Of a stretch of 37,414 bases of DNA, positions 1 to 7,628 are shown piece by piece. The notes under the pieces are model-generated. The model worked only from the letters and a program-made list of their open reading frames with translations, did no database searches and was not told where the DNA came from. This DNA is from Pseudomonas sp. PB106 (GTDB lineage: Bacteria > Pseudomonadota > Gammaproteobacteria > Pseudomonadales > Pseudomonadaceae). The position numbers and the translations under genes were made by a program. The DNA lies in NCBI RefSeq assembly GCF_009764645.1, contig NZ_RWIM01000031.1, positions 1 through 37,414 on the forward strand, read 5' to 3'. Numbering within the stretch: position 1 is the stretch's first letter; each line of letters begins with the position of its first letter.

Positions 1-52
1 TCCTACAGGGATCGCATTCTCATGTAGGAGCTGCCGAAGGCTGCGATCTTTT
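1..52. repeat. REP-type palindromic unit at left edge (partial)
   Basis: Bases 23-52 carry the REP head (TGTAGGAGCTGCCGAAGG, then TGCGATCTTTT). The same unit recurs at 13021-13106 and 37347-37414. Bases 1-8 (TCCTACAG) look like the tail of another copy cut by the window edge. It lies just upstream of the LysE-type gene and codes for nothing. Confidence 0.75.
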
Positions 53-113
53 GCTTTTAGCCCCAAACCGCATTAGCTTTGACAACTTGTTACGGCATGA
101 GTCGAGGTGTGCG

Positions 114-746
114 ATGGAGCTTCAAACATGGCTGGCGTTTTTTGCGGCCTGCTGGGTGATCAGCCTTTCCCCCGGTGCTGGCGCCATTGCGTCGATGTCC
201 AGCGGTCTGCAATACGGTTTCTGGCGCGGTTACTGGAACGCCTTGGGCCTGCAAATCGGTCTGGCCGTGCAGATCGCCATTGTCGGCGCCGGTGTTGGCG
301 CGATCCTCACCGCTTCGGCCACGGCCTTCCACGCGATCAAATGGTTCGGTGTCGCGTACCTTGTCTATCTCGCCATTAAGCAATGGCGTGCGCAGCCCAT
401 GGACATGAGCGATGACGCCGCGGTACGACCGATTGGCAAGCCGCTGGCATTGGTGTTCCGGGGCTTCCTGGTCAACATCAGCAACCCCAAGGCGCTGGTG
501 TTCATGCTTGCGGTGCTGCCGCAGTTCATCAACCCGCATGCGCCGCTGCTGATTCAGTACGTGGTGATCGGCGTGACCATGGTCTGCGTCGACCTGATTG
601 TCATGGCCGGTTACACCGGTCTGGCCTCGAAGGTGTTGCGGTTGTTGCGCACACCGCAGCAGCAGAAACGCATGAACCGCACGTTTGCCGGGCTGTTCAT
701 CGGCGCGGCGGCGTTTATGGCGACGTTGCGCAAAGCCGCCGCGTAA
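114..746 (+). CDS. LysE/RhtB-family amino-acid exporter
   Basis: Inner-membrane exporter of the LysE/RhtB family, which pushes amino acids or related small metabolites out of the cell. The 210-residue product has the family length and begins MELQTWLAFF. It shows the early SPGAG motif (near residue 20) and about six hydrophobic segments. A longer frame opens at a TTG at 51, but the ATG at 114 has a GAGGT ribosome site at 104-108 and gives the usual family N-terminus. The gene converges on the lipoprotein operon, and the two share the terminator at 761-790. Substrate cannot be read from the sequence. Confidence 0.9.
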   Translation: MELQTWLAFFAACWVISLSPGAGAIASMSSGLQYGFWRGYWNALGLQIGLAVQIAIVGAGVGAILTASATAFHAIKWFGVAYLVYLAIKQWRAQPMDMSDDAAVRPIGKPLALVFRGFLVNISNPKALVFMLAVLPQFINPHAPLLIQYVVIGVTMVCVDLIVMAGYTGLASKVLRLLRTPQQQKRMNRTFAGLFIGAAAFMATLRKAAA

Positions 747-760
747 ATCGCGCAGGCACA

Positions 761-790
761 AAAAAGGCGACCTCGGTGGGTCGCCTTTTT
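761..790. terminator. bidirectional intrinsic terminator
   Basis: A perfect 12-bp stem, AAAAAGGCGACC (761-772) with GGTCGCCTTTTT (779-790), and a 6-nt loop. A-tract on one side and T-tract on the other let it stop both the exporter (+) and the CsgG-like end of the operon (-). Confidence 0.9.
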
Positions 791-807
791 TATTACCTGC
801 GATTTAC

Positions 808-1551
808 TCAGCGCAGAATCACCGGCGGCGTATCTGCTGGCAGATTGTTGCGCTGAGCTGGCTCGCGCGATGGCTCGTAACTGCCGCCGCCGAGCTGCTG
901 GCTCAATTGCCCGGCGACATCCTCACCCAGGGCCTTGGACACGTCACGGACCACCCGTGGACGGTTCAGCGACACATGGATGTCTCGGCTGTTCACCAGT
1001 TTGGTGTCCTGGGCTTCGCCCATCGCCGTAAAGGCCGAGATGATTTCGTAAGTCTTGGTGTTGATCAGGCTGAAATCCGCGACCAGGGTCAGGGCCAGCA
1101 CCGCCGAGTAGCTGTCGGTGTTCGCCAGCTCGTTCATGTCCTGGGTGAAGTCGATGTCGGACACCGTGCCGAAGAGCACATAGTCGGCGCCCTTGTAATT
1201 GCCGGCCTTGATCCGCTTGATCACGTCGTAGACATCGCCCTTGGACGACGCGGTGTACGGTTTGCCTTGAATCAGCTGAAACATACCCGTGCGGAGGATT
1301 TCACCCTTGATGTCGCCGGTGAACCGGCGCAGCTCGGTCTGCTGGATGTAGCTGTTGGGCGTTTCGTATTCCTCATAGCTCGACGAGCCGCTGGCGCCGT
1401 AATAGCTCTCCTGGTGATTGCTCTGCGCCGAGATGGTGTGAATGTATTGCTCCACACGTTCCTCGTACGCCAGGTCGGCAACGGCGACTTTCGGGGCCGC
1501 CTGCACGCTGAACGCGCAAGCCAGGGTCAACAGGCCAATCCATGTGCGCAT
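808..1551 (-). CDS. secreted CsgG-fold / LpoB-related protein
   Basis: A 247-residue exported protein, last gene of a four-gene leftward operon. A Sec signal peptide ends around SVQA (residue 18). There is no lipobox Cys, unlike the three upstream products. After it come APKVAVADL (first CsgG-type strand), a Ser/Tyr/Glu-rich insert near residues 46-65, GDIKGEILRTGMF, and GADYVLFGTVSDIDF, the core pattern of CsgG/LpoB-like periplasmic domains. The C-terminal 35 residues are low complexity. The start is 3 nt past the lpoB-like stop, so translation is probably coupled. Function is unknown. A role beside the LpoB-like lipoprotein in the outer envelope is inference from context. Confidence 0.75.
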   Translation of the reverse strand: MRTWIGLLTLACAFSVQAAPKVAVADLAYEERVEQYIHTISAQSNHQESYYGASGSSSYEEYETPNSYIQQTELRRFTGDIKGEILRTGMFQLIQGKPYTASSKGDVYDVIKRIKAGNYKGADYVLFGTVSDIDFTQDMNELANTDSYSAVLALTLVADFSLINTKTYEIISAFTAMGEAQDTKLVNSRDIHVSLNRPRVVRDVSKALGEDVAGQLSQQLGGGSYEPSREPAQRNNLPADTPPVILR

Positions 1552-1554
1552 CGA

Positions 1555-2142
1555 TCAACGCTCCGTGGTTTTGCGGATTTCTTTTTCGTCCATCCATTCG
1601 GCCAGACCGCTTTCGACATCGATCAGTTGCAGGCTGAATTTGTAGAAGACGTCCTTGTAATCGCTGCTGCGCTTGACGATCGAGCTGATCGAACCTTCAA
1701 GCCGGTATTTCGCCGCGATCATGTTGCCAGTCTTGGCCACGGTGCTCTTCTTGTACAGGCCGCTCTGGTTTTGCAGCTTGAGCTGATCGATCTGGCTCTG
1801 CATCGCGGTGTTGTCGCTGGCGAAGCGGGCCACGCCGGATTTCATCAGCTGGGTCTTGATGCTCGTGGTGATTTCGCGGGTATCGATGTACTCGCTGGTC
1901 TTGTTCATCACGTCGTAGACCTGCACCACCGGACGCCCTTGCAGCACCCCGGACTGGGCCAGCGAACGGGTCATCGACTCGGCGATCATCTGCAGGTCGG
2001 TGGAGCCGAATTCGTTGGTGACGGTTTCAACCGCTCTGGGGTCGCCGTAACTGATATTGCTGCTGCCCAGGGTTGGCGAGTTGTCGACACAACCGGAGAC
2101 CAGCAAGGCGAAAACGGCAAGGCAGGAGACGCGTGCAAACAT
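1555..2142 (-). CDS. lpoB: LpoB-like outer-membrane lipoprotein
   Basis: A 195-residue lipoprotein with signal peptide and lipobox LVSGC (Cys18). It resembles the LpoB/YcfM family, which in E. coli is anchored in the outer membrane and stimulates the peptidoglycan synthase PBP1B. Visible blocks are IAESMTRSL, VVQVYDVMNKTSEYIDTREITT and a late RLEGSISSI / YKFSLQLIDVESG pair typical of the fold. A frame open from 2181 adds 13 residues with no signal-peptide character, so I use the ATG at 2142. It sits between ycfL-like and CsgG-like genes, matching the ycfL-lpoB order of enterobacteria. In P. aeruginosa the described PBP1B activator is LpoP, so the partner here is uncertain. Confidence 0.8.
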   Translation of the reverse strand: MFARVSCLAVFALLVSGCVDNSPTLGSSNISYGDPRAVETVTNEFGSTDLQMIAESMTRSLAQSGVLQGRPVVQVYDVMNKTSEYIDTREITTSIKTQLMKSGVARFASDNTAMQSQIDQLKLQNQSGLYKKSTVAKTGNMIAAKYRLEGSISSIVKRSSDYKDVFYKFSLQLIDVESGLAEWMDEKEIRKTTER

Positions 2143-2177
2143 GGCAATGCTCTCTGGAACGAAATGGGGTGTCGGGT

Positions 2178-2558
2178 TCAAGGCGTCTGCAGTTCCAGAC
2201 GGAAGTCCACGGCTTTCGGGGTGGGAGCGATGCTCTGGAGGAAACTGTTCTGCCCGCCGTAGATCAACTGGGGTTTCCAGACTTCATCGTCGGCGACCGG
2301 GAATCCTTCGGCGCCGAGCCAGGCGAAACGGTAATAGAAGGTCTTGTTGCGCTTGTCGGTGTTGCTCAATTGCACGCCAACGGTCATGAAGCCGTTTTCC
2401 CGGGCGACGCGCATGTTGCCGATCGCGATGTTCTTCAGCTCACCCATGGCCACGACTTTGCTCGCGGCGCTGCCCGGTGCTGGCGGAGGCGGTGGCGGCG
2501 TTGCGCAGCCGCTGGCCAACAGGGCGAGGGCGGCAACGGCGATGAGTTTGAAACGCAT
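2178..2558 (-). CDS. YcfL-like (DUF1425) lipoprotein
   Basis: A 126-residue lipoprotein with a lipobox LASGC (Cys18) followed by a run of prolines (ATPPPPPPAP), then a single small beta domain. It resembles YcfL/DUF1425, which neighbours lpoB in E. coli. Conserved-looking blocks are NIAIGNMRV, TVGVQLSNTDKRN, and YYRFAWLGAEGFPV. The frame is open to 2726, but the ATG at 2558 starts directly with a signal peptide and avoids overlap with the upstream gene. It lies 35 nt before the lpoB-like start. Molecular function is not known. Confidence 0.8.
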   Translation of the reverse strand: MRFKLIAVAALALLASGCATPPPPPPAPGSAASKVVAMGELKNIAIGNMRVARENGFMTVGVQLSNTDKRNKTFYYRFAWLGAEGFPVADDEVWKPQLIYGGQNSFLQSIAPTPKAVDFRLELQTP

Positions 2559-2662
2559 GCAAAGACTCCGTTCTTCAGATTTTCCGGGGCGGGCGACAGG
2601 GCGCGCGCCGCTGCTCGGCAGATTGACGGTCTGGCCGGTTTTCTTCAAGCGCCAACGCATGT

Positions 2663-4051
2663 CTATTTCAAGCCCAATGGCGTTGCCGGTGGCGTCACGA
2701 AAGCGGTGCCAATGACATAGGCCCATTTGCCGAATGCCCGTAGGTTGATGACCTGGTGATCACGTTCAATGCGTACGGTCAGCGCACCGTCAGCGTTGGG
2801 CACGGTGATGGTGTGATTACCTTTTTTCAGGCGCAGTCGCGCTACCAGGGTTTTGTCGGGCAGAGTGCGCCAGGTGCGAGTGTCAGCTTCTTCGAAGGGA
2901 TCTTTTGCCGTCACGACCAGTGAGGCCTTGTCGGGGTTTTGCGCGTTGTAATTGGCCTGGCCGATGGCCGCCATGTTGGCGCGGAATCTCGCTGATTCAA
3001 TGATCTCGGGCATGTCGTCGCGCAAGGTGCGTGTTGCCATGTCAGTCACGCTGTTGATGGCGCTCAGGGGGCGTTTGCGCCCATCGATCTTGATGGAGTC
3101 GAAGGCCGGCGTGACGGCATCCGGCACCATCACCGGAAAGGAAATCGGCGCATCAATGACCAGGCTTGCATTGAGCTGAATCGGAATCAAAACCTTGACC
3201 GACGCGCGGGCGGGAGCCAGGCCGCTTTGCACCACGATCAACACGTCGCTCTCATCAGCCTTCGCCGGCGGCTTGTCGAGATCGCGCAACGCCTGCTCAA
3301 GAAAAGGCACATTGGGGCGCAGTTCGATGGCCTGCCGATAGCCCGGAGCAGCCAAGCCGCGCTCGCCCAATGCCTCATAAGTAAACCCGGCAAGATAATG
3401 GCTGAACGCACTCTGATAACCGTTCTTCAGCTCGATGACCGAAGGCGCGTCAAGGGTGGCCACCGGGTAGCCGCGCAGATCCTTGTAATGCACCTTGATG
3501 CCTTGCGCCTTGGCCTGCTCTTCGACTGCTTCGTACTGGCGCTCGCGCTCGCGGGCGATCAACGCTTCGCGCTCGTGAGTTTTCTTGATATCGGTGCGGG
3601 CGCCTTCGAAGTCGTCGACGGACAATTGGTTGAGGGCCATTTGCGTGGTGAGCATGACCTTTTCGTAGTCATAACCGTCGTAGCGCTGCAGTTTGTCATT
3701 GACGAACATGACGCCCATTTCCCGATTGAAGCGATTGATGAACTTCATGGGCGCGGAAGGCACGGTGTCTTCGCGCTGGACAATCATCTGGTCGGCGCTG
3801 CGCCAGGCGATCTGGCTGTCAGGCAGCGCATTGCCGAGGCTGAGGACGGCGCCTTTTTCGAAGTAATAGAGCAGATCCTTGGATTCCCACGGGTTGTTCT
3901 GCTCGATCAGGAATAGCGCGCCCTCGATGTTGCCCATCATCAGCTGATCGTTGGTCTCCTGCATTTCCTGGTCGTAATTGCGGTAGGCGGCACATCCGTT
4001 GAGTTGCACAACGAGACTGAACAGCACAGTCAACAACAGACAGTGACGCAT
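2663..4051 (-). CDS. COG3014-type lipoprotein with TPR-like region
   Basis: First gene of the lipoprotein operon, 462 residues. The signal peptide ends in lipobox LNGC (Cys20). An N-terminal helical region with MMGNIEGALFLIEQNNPW follows. Residues 160-182 are a charged, probably coiled-coil stretch. A TPR-like repeat lies at about 218-247 (HYLAGFTYEALGERGLAA then YRQAIELRPN), and a beta-rich C-terminal half ends near GKWAYVIGTAFV. The ATG at 4051 has an AAGGAAG ribosome site. An in-frame upstream extension to 4117 lacks signal-peptide character. The family is conserved but uncharacterised. Its fixed place beside ycfL/lpoB-like genes suggests an envelope-assembly role (inference). Confidence 0.8.
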   Translation of the reverse strand: MRHCLLLTVLFSLVVQLNGCAAYRNYDQEMQETNDQLMMGNIEGALFLIEQNNPWESKDLLYYFEKGAVLSLGNALPDSQIAWRSADQMIVQREDTVPSAPMKFINRFNREMGVMFVNDKLQRYDGYDYEKVMLTTQMALNQLSVDDFEGARTDIKKTHEREALIARERERQYEAVEEQAKAQGIKVHYKDLRGYPVATLDAPSVIELKNGYQSAFSHYLAGFTYEALGERGLAAPGYRQAIELRPNVPFLEQALRDLDKPPAKADESDVLIVVQSGLAPARASVKVLIPIQLNASLVIDAPISFPVMVPDAVTPAFDSIKIDGRKRPLSAINSVTDMATRTLRDDMPEIIESARFRANMAAIGQANYNAQNPDKASLVVTAKDPFEEADTRTWRTLPDKTLVARLRLKKGNHTITVPNADGALTVRIERDHQVINLRAFGKWAYVIGTAFVTPPATPLGLK

Positions 4052-4094
4052 GACGGTGGCTTCTTCCTTGGGTGCAAAGGGGCTGACGTGGCGC

Positions 4095-4100
4095 ATTATA
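4095..4100 (-). promoter_or_regulatory. candidate -10 box of the lipoprotein operon
   Basis: On the minus strand this reads TATAAT, a perfect sigma70 -10, about 45 nt upstream of the first gene. No convincing -35 is seen at 17 nt (AGCACA), so strength and use are uncertain. Confidence 0.45.
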
Positions 4101-4228
4101 AGGATCGGTGGTGGCAATGTGCTTGGCTGTTTCTCGATTAGTGTTGGCGCTCAATGCCGACAAAGCTTGAGGGAAACGCCGGCGAAGTGAACAATATGTA
4201 ACTTCGCATTTCCATTTGAGACCTGTTC

Positions 4229-6124
4229 ATGACTGCCTCGTCCCGATTTCTGGCCTGGCTGGTGTTCCCGCTGTGCGCGCTCAGCAGCTTCAATCTGCTG
4301 GCCGATACCGTGGAGGGCGCTCCGCAAGCGCTGCACCTGCTCGATTACATCAGCGCGGATTACCCGCCGACGGTCGAGGCTGGAGCAGTCGTCGATGATG
4401 CCGAATACCGTGAGCAGCTGGAGTTCACCCAGGCGCTGCAAGGTTTGATCACGGGCATGCCGGCCAAACCTGAAAAGGCCGCGCTGGAGCAGGGCGTCAG
4501 TGCTTTGCACGCTGCCATCACCGCGAAGCAGGACGGTGCGGAAGTCGCCCGTCAGGCGCGGCAACTTGGCGCGCAACTGGCGGTGGCGTACGAGGTCAGC
4601 CAAGCGCCGATCATCACCCCGGATCCGACCCGCGGCGCGCCGCTCTATGCGCAGAATTGCTCGGTGTGCCACGGCGACAGCGGTGCCGGTGACGGCCCGG
4701 CTGGCCTGGGCATGACGCCGGCGCCGGCCAATCTGCGTGACGCTGCGCGGATGGACCATCTGAGCCTTTATGCGATCTACAACACCCTTGGCCAAGGCGT
4801 AGAAGGCACCGACATGCCGGCGTTTGCCGATCAGCTCGATGATCGTCAGCGTTGGGATCTAGCGACCTACATTGCTGGGTTCAGCGCCGATGCGGCGGCC
4901 GTCAAATCCGAGAAGACCTACAACATCGCCGATCTGGCCCGCCAGACCCCGGCTGAAGTGCAGGCCGCCGAAGGTGTGCCAGCCGCCGTGACCTTCCGTG
5001 CGCAACGGGCGCAGCCGCCGCAGGTCAAGCGTGGCCCGGCGCAGTTGCTCGACTACACCGCTGCGACCCTGGACAAGAGCCTGGCCGCCTACCGCGCCGG
5101 TGAGCACGATCAGGCCTACGACCTGTCGGTGGCGGCGTACCTGGAAGGCTTCGAACTGGTCGAGAGTTCGCTGGATAACGTCGACGCCAATGTGCGCAAG
5201 GACACTGAGAAGTCGTTAATGGCGTACCGGCAATCGTTGCAGGACGGTTTGCCGGTCGAGCAGGCGGAGCAACGTCTCGAAGCCGCCAAGGCTAAGCTGA
5301 AAGAGTCCGCCGGCCTGTTGGGCAGCGATGGTTTGAGCTGGTCGCTGAGCTACATCTCCGGGCTGCTGATTTTGCTGCGCGAAGGCCTGGAAGCGATTTT
5401 GGTATTGGCGGCGATTCTCGCCTTCCTGCGCAATACCGGTCAGCAATCGGCGGTGCGCAGCGTCAACGTCGGGTGGGGTTTGGCGCTGTTGGCCGGCCTC
5501 GGCACGTGGGCGTTGGCCGCGTATGTCATCGATGTCAGCGGCTCGCAACGTGAATTGCTGGAGGGCGCGACGGCGCTGTTCGCCAGTGTGATGGTGCTGT
5601 GGCTTGGCGTGTGGATGCACGACCGCCGTCACGCGGCAGCCTGGCAGGATTACATCAAGAGCAGTCTGGTCGGCGGTGGCGGGCGTTTCGGTTTTGCGAT
5701 CCTCGCGTTTTTCTCGGTGTACCGCGAGTTGTTCGAAGTGATCCTGTTCTACGAAACCCTGTGGCTGCAGGCCGGCCCGGCCGGGCATGACGCAGTGCTT
5801 GCCGGTGGGGCGACGGCGCTGGTGCTGTTGGTCGGTCTGGCGTGGGTGATCTTGCGTGGCTCGGCGAAACTGCCGCTGACGCTGTTCTTCAGCATCAACG
5901 CGGCGTTGCTGTGCGCGTTGTCGGTGGTGTTTGCCGGGCATGGCGTGAAAGCGCTGCAGGAAGCCGGGATCTTCGGCACACGGCCAGTGGCGTTCTTTGA
6001 GTTCGACTGGCTGGGGATTCACGCCGATGCGTATTCGTTGACGGCGCAGGCCGTGGCGATTCTGGCGATTGTGGTGTTGTATGGGCGTAGTTGGGTGGCT
6101 GAGAAGCGGCGGGTAGTCGCTTAA
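4229..6124 (+). CDS. cytochrome c / FTR1-family iron permease fusion
   Basis: A 631-residue inner-membrane protein for high-affinity iron uptake. After a signal peptide (about residues 1-25) comes a periplasmic helical region, then a cytochrome c domain with haem motif CSVCH (C144, C147, H148) and a downstream Met-containing segment (TDMPAF) as likely axial ligand. A second periplasmic helical region with an EGFELVES block follows. The FTR1/EfeU permease has about seven membrane segments from residue 370. Both iron-translocation motifs are present: REGLE (R384-E388) and RELFE (R499-E503). The family couples Fe(II) oxidation to Fe(III) import; the haem domain probably takes the electron (inference). 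It is divergent from the lipoprotein operon. No clear Fur box is seen in the 177-bp gap. Confidence 0.9.
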   Translation: MTASSRFLAWLVFPLCALSSFNLLADTVEGAPQALHLLDYISADYPPTVEAGAVVDDAEYREQLEFTQALQGLITGMPAKPEKAALEQGVSALHAAITAKQDGAEVARQARQLGAQLAVAYEVSQAPIITPDPTRGAPLYAQNCSVCHGDSGAGDGPAGLGMTPAPANLRDAARMDHLSLYAIYNTLGQGVEGTDMPAFADQLDDRQRWDLATYIAGFSADAAAVKSEKTYNIADLARQTPAEVQAAEGVPAAVTFRAQRAQPPQVKRGPAQLLDYTAATLDKSLAAYRAGEHDQAYDLSVAAYLEGFELVESSLDNVDANVRKDTEKSLMAYRQSLQDGLPVEQAEQRLEAAKAKLKESAGLLGSDGLSWSLSYISGLLILLREGLEAILVLAAILAFLRNTGQQSAVRSVNVGWGLALLAGLGTWALAAYVIDVSGSQRELLEGATALFASVMVLWLGVWMHDRRHAAAWQDYIKSSLVGGGGRFGFAILAFFSVYRELFEVILFYETLWLQAGPAGHDAVLAGGATALVLLVGLAWVILRGSAKLPLTLFFSINAALLCALSVVFAGHGVKALQEAGIFGTRPVAFFEFDWLGIHADAYSLTAQAVAILAIVVLYGRSWVAEKRRVVA

Positions 6125-6145
6125 CAGCATTCGCTGGGGCTCATA

Positions 6146-6210
6146 ATCGCGGGCAAGCCGCGCTCCCACAGGTTTAGCGTTAACCTGTGGGAGCGTGGCT
6201 TGCCCGCGAT
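6146..6210. repeat. REP inverted pair
   Basis: Arms 6146-6173 and 6183-6210 match at 27 of 28 positions (ATCGCGGGCAAGCC...CTCCCACAGGT and its complement), with a 9-nt loop. This is the GTGGGAGC...GGCTTGCC type of Pseudomonas REP. It lies between the iron permease and the DUF188 gene and could protect or end the upstream mRNA. Confidence 0.85.
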
Positions 6211-6233
6211 GTTTTTTGGATGAGGAAACGATG

Positions 6234-6689
6234 ATGCGTGTATGGATCGATGCCGACGCCTGCCCAAGGGCGGCGAAGGATCTGGTGGTGAAGTTCGCGC
6301 TCAAGCGCCAGTTCGAAGTGGTGCTGGTGGCCGGGCAGCCGCAGATCAAACCAGGGTTGGCCATCGTCAAGCTGATCGTGGTGCCGAGCGGGCCGGATGC
6401 GGCGGACGATTATCTGGTCGAACACGCGGTGCCGGGTGAACTGGTGATTTGCAGCGACATTCCGTTGGCCGATCGCCTGGTGAAGAAGGGCGTGGCAGCG
6501 CTGGATCCGCGCGGCAAGGAGTTCGATGCGCAGAACATGGGCGAGCGGCTGGCCGTGCGCAATCTGTTCACCGACTTGCGTGAACAAGGCCAGATGAGCG
6601 GCGGCCCCGCGCCGTTTGGCGACCGCGAGAAGCAGGCGTTTGCCAATGCGCTGGACCGGATCCTCACGCGCCTGACCCGCAAACCCTGA
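6234..6689 (+). CDS. YaiI/YqxD-family (DUF188) protein
   Basis: A 151-residue cytosolic protein of the UPF0178/DUF188 family, a PIN-like fold of unknown function. It starts with the family hallmark MRVWIDADACP, with acidic residues as in metal-dependent nucleases. It also has VICSDIPLADRLVKKG and a C-terminal GGPAPFGDREKQAFANALD block. A second ATG lies one codon upstream at 6231. GAGG at 6222-6225 serves either, and 6234 gives the usual family N-terminus. It follows a REP pair and ends just before another palindromic repeat, so it may be transcribed alone. Enzymatic activity is not established. Confidence 0.88.
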   Translation: MRVWIDADACPRAAKDLVVKFALKRQFEVVLVAGQPQIKPGLAIVKLIVVPSGPDAADDYLVEHAVPGELVICSDIPLADRLVKKGVAALDPRGKEFDAQNMGERLAVRNLFTDLREQGQMSGGPAPFGDREKQAFANALDRILTRLTRKP

Positions 6690-6698
6690 GCCTTATGA

Positions 6699-6833
6699 TG
6701 ATCATTCCCACGCTTCGCGTGGGAATGCATCTTGGGACGCTCTGCGTTCCGGTCTTACCGTAAATGTAACGCCAAAGTGGGCAGGCGCGGAGCGCCAATG
6801 GCGGCGTTCCCACGCAGAGCGTGGGAACGATCA
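6699..6833. repeat. 135-bp palindromic intergenic repeat (diverged copy)
   Basis: Outer arms TGATCATTCCCACGC and GCGTGGGAACGATCA bracket inner hairpins (CCCACGCTTCGCGTGGG; CCCACGCAGAGCGTGGG). A close relative lies at 14739-14847. The central third (about 6755-6800) differs from that copy. It sits between two convergent genes (DUF188 protein and ElbB-like) and may also act as their terminator. Confidence 0.8.
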
Positions 6834-6844
6834 TATAGGCCGTG

Positions 6845-7513
6845 TTAAACGTCGTTTTCGTGGGTCAGTTCGAGTACGCGATCCACGAGTTTATTGATCC
6901 CGGAAGCCGCTTCACTGATGTTCTGCGCCAGCATGTAAGCCGGGGTCGTCACCAGTTTGCGCGCCTTGTCTTCGATGATTTCAGTCACCGCGCAATCTTC
7001 GTGGGTGGCGCCCATCTTGTTCATCGCCGTGGCGGTGTCGGCATCGTTGCCGATGGTGCAGGTCACACCTGGGCCATAGATCTTCGCGGCCAATGCCGGC
7101 GAGATGCACATCAGGCCCACCGGTTTGCCTGCTTCGGCAAACGCCTCGGCCAGCGCCAGTACTTCGGGTTGCACCGTGCAGCCAGCGCCTTCGACGGCAA
7201 AGTTGGACAGGTTCTTCGCCGCGCCAAACCCGCCTGGCACGATCAAGGCATCGAAGTCGTCGACGTCGGCCTCGCGGATGTCCTTGATGTTGCCACGGGC
7301 GATGCGCGCCGATTCCACTAGCACATTGCGCGATTCGGGCATTTCCTCGCCGGTCAGGTGGTTGATCACATGCAATTGCGCGATGTTCGGGGCGAAGCAC
7401 TGCACCTGCGCGCCGCGTTGGTCGAGGCGCAGCAGGGTGATCACACTCTCATGGATCTCGGCGCCGTCGTATACACCACTGCCGGACAGGATCACTGCAA
7501 CTTTTTTGCTCAT
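6845..7513 (-). CDS. elbB: ElbB-type DJ-1/PfpI glyoxalase-like protein
   Basis: A 222-residue cytosolic protein of the DJ-1/PfpI superfamily, ElbB branch (isoprenoid biosynthesis-associated, glyoxalase-like). It begins KKVAVILSGSGVYDGAEIHE, has the VPGGFGAAKN loop, and the nucleophile-elbow GLMCISPA with Cys136 as the expected reactive cysteine. Length is normal for ElbB. The ATG at 7513 has a GGAGAG ribosome site. ElbB proteins from E. coli show weak glyoxalase activity; the true substrate is uncertain. It is divergent from the sterol-desaturase-like gene. Confidence 0.9.
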   Translation of the reverse strand: MSKKVAVILSGSGVYDGAEIHESVITLLRLDQRGAQVQCFAPNIAQLHVINHLTGEEMPESRNVLVESARIARGNIKDIREADVDDFDALIVPGGFGAAKNLSNFAVEGAGCTVQPEVLALAEAFAEAGKPVGLMCISPALAAKIYGPGVTCTIGNDADTATAMNKMGATHEDCAVTEIIEDKARKLVTTPAYMLAQNISEAASGINKLVDRVLELTHENDV

Positions 7514-7599
7514 GGTTTTCTCTCCAGATTCATGGCGCTAAATGTCCACTAAATTGTCGCGCGTTGCCATAGGGTTAATGGGCGGCTACACCTAGGATC

Positions 7600-7612
7600 A
7601 GTCTTCAAGACT
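7600..7612. promoter_or_regulatory. 13-bp perfect dyad upstream of hydroxylase gene
   Basis: AGTCTTCAAGACT is symmetric around its central C and lies 17 nt before the ATG at 7629. It could be an operator or a small leader hairpin. No family assignment is possible. Confidence 0.3.
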
Positions 7613-7628
7613 TGAGTCAGGGCGCGTC

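Noticed and set aside
685..2262. Long open frame on the plus strand opposite the LpoB/CsgG-like genes
   Set aside because: It is antisense to genes with clear signal peptides and lipoboxes, and its product has no recognisable domain. GC-rich third positions open such shadow frames.
4052..4228. Fur box before the iron permease
   Set aside because: Only short AT patches are seen; nothing close to the GATAATGATAATCATTATC pattern.
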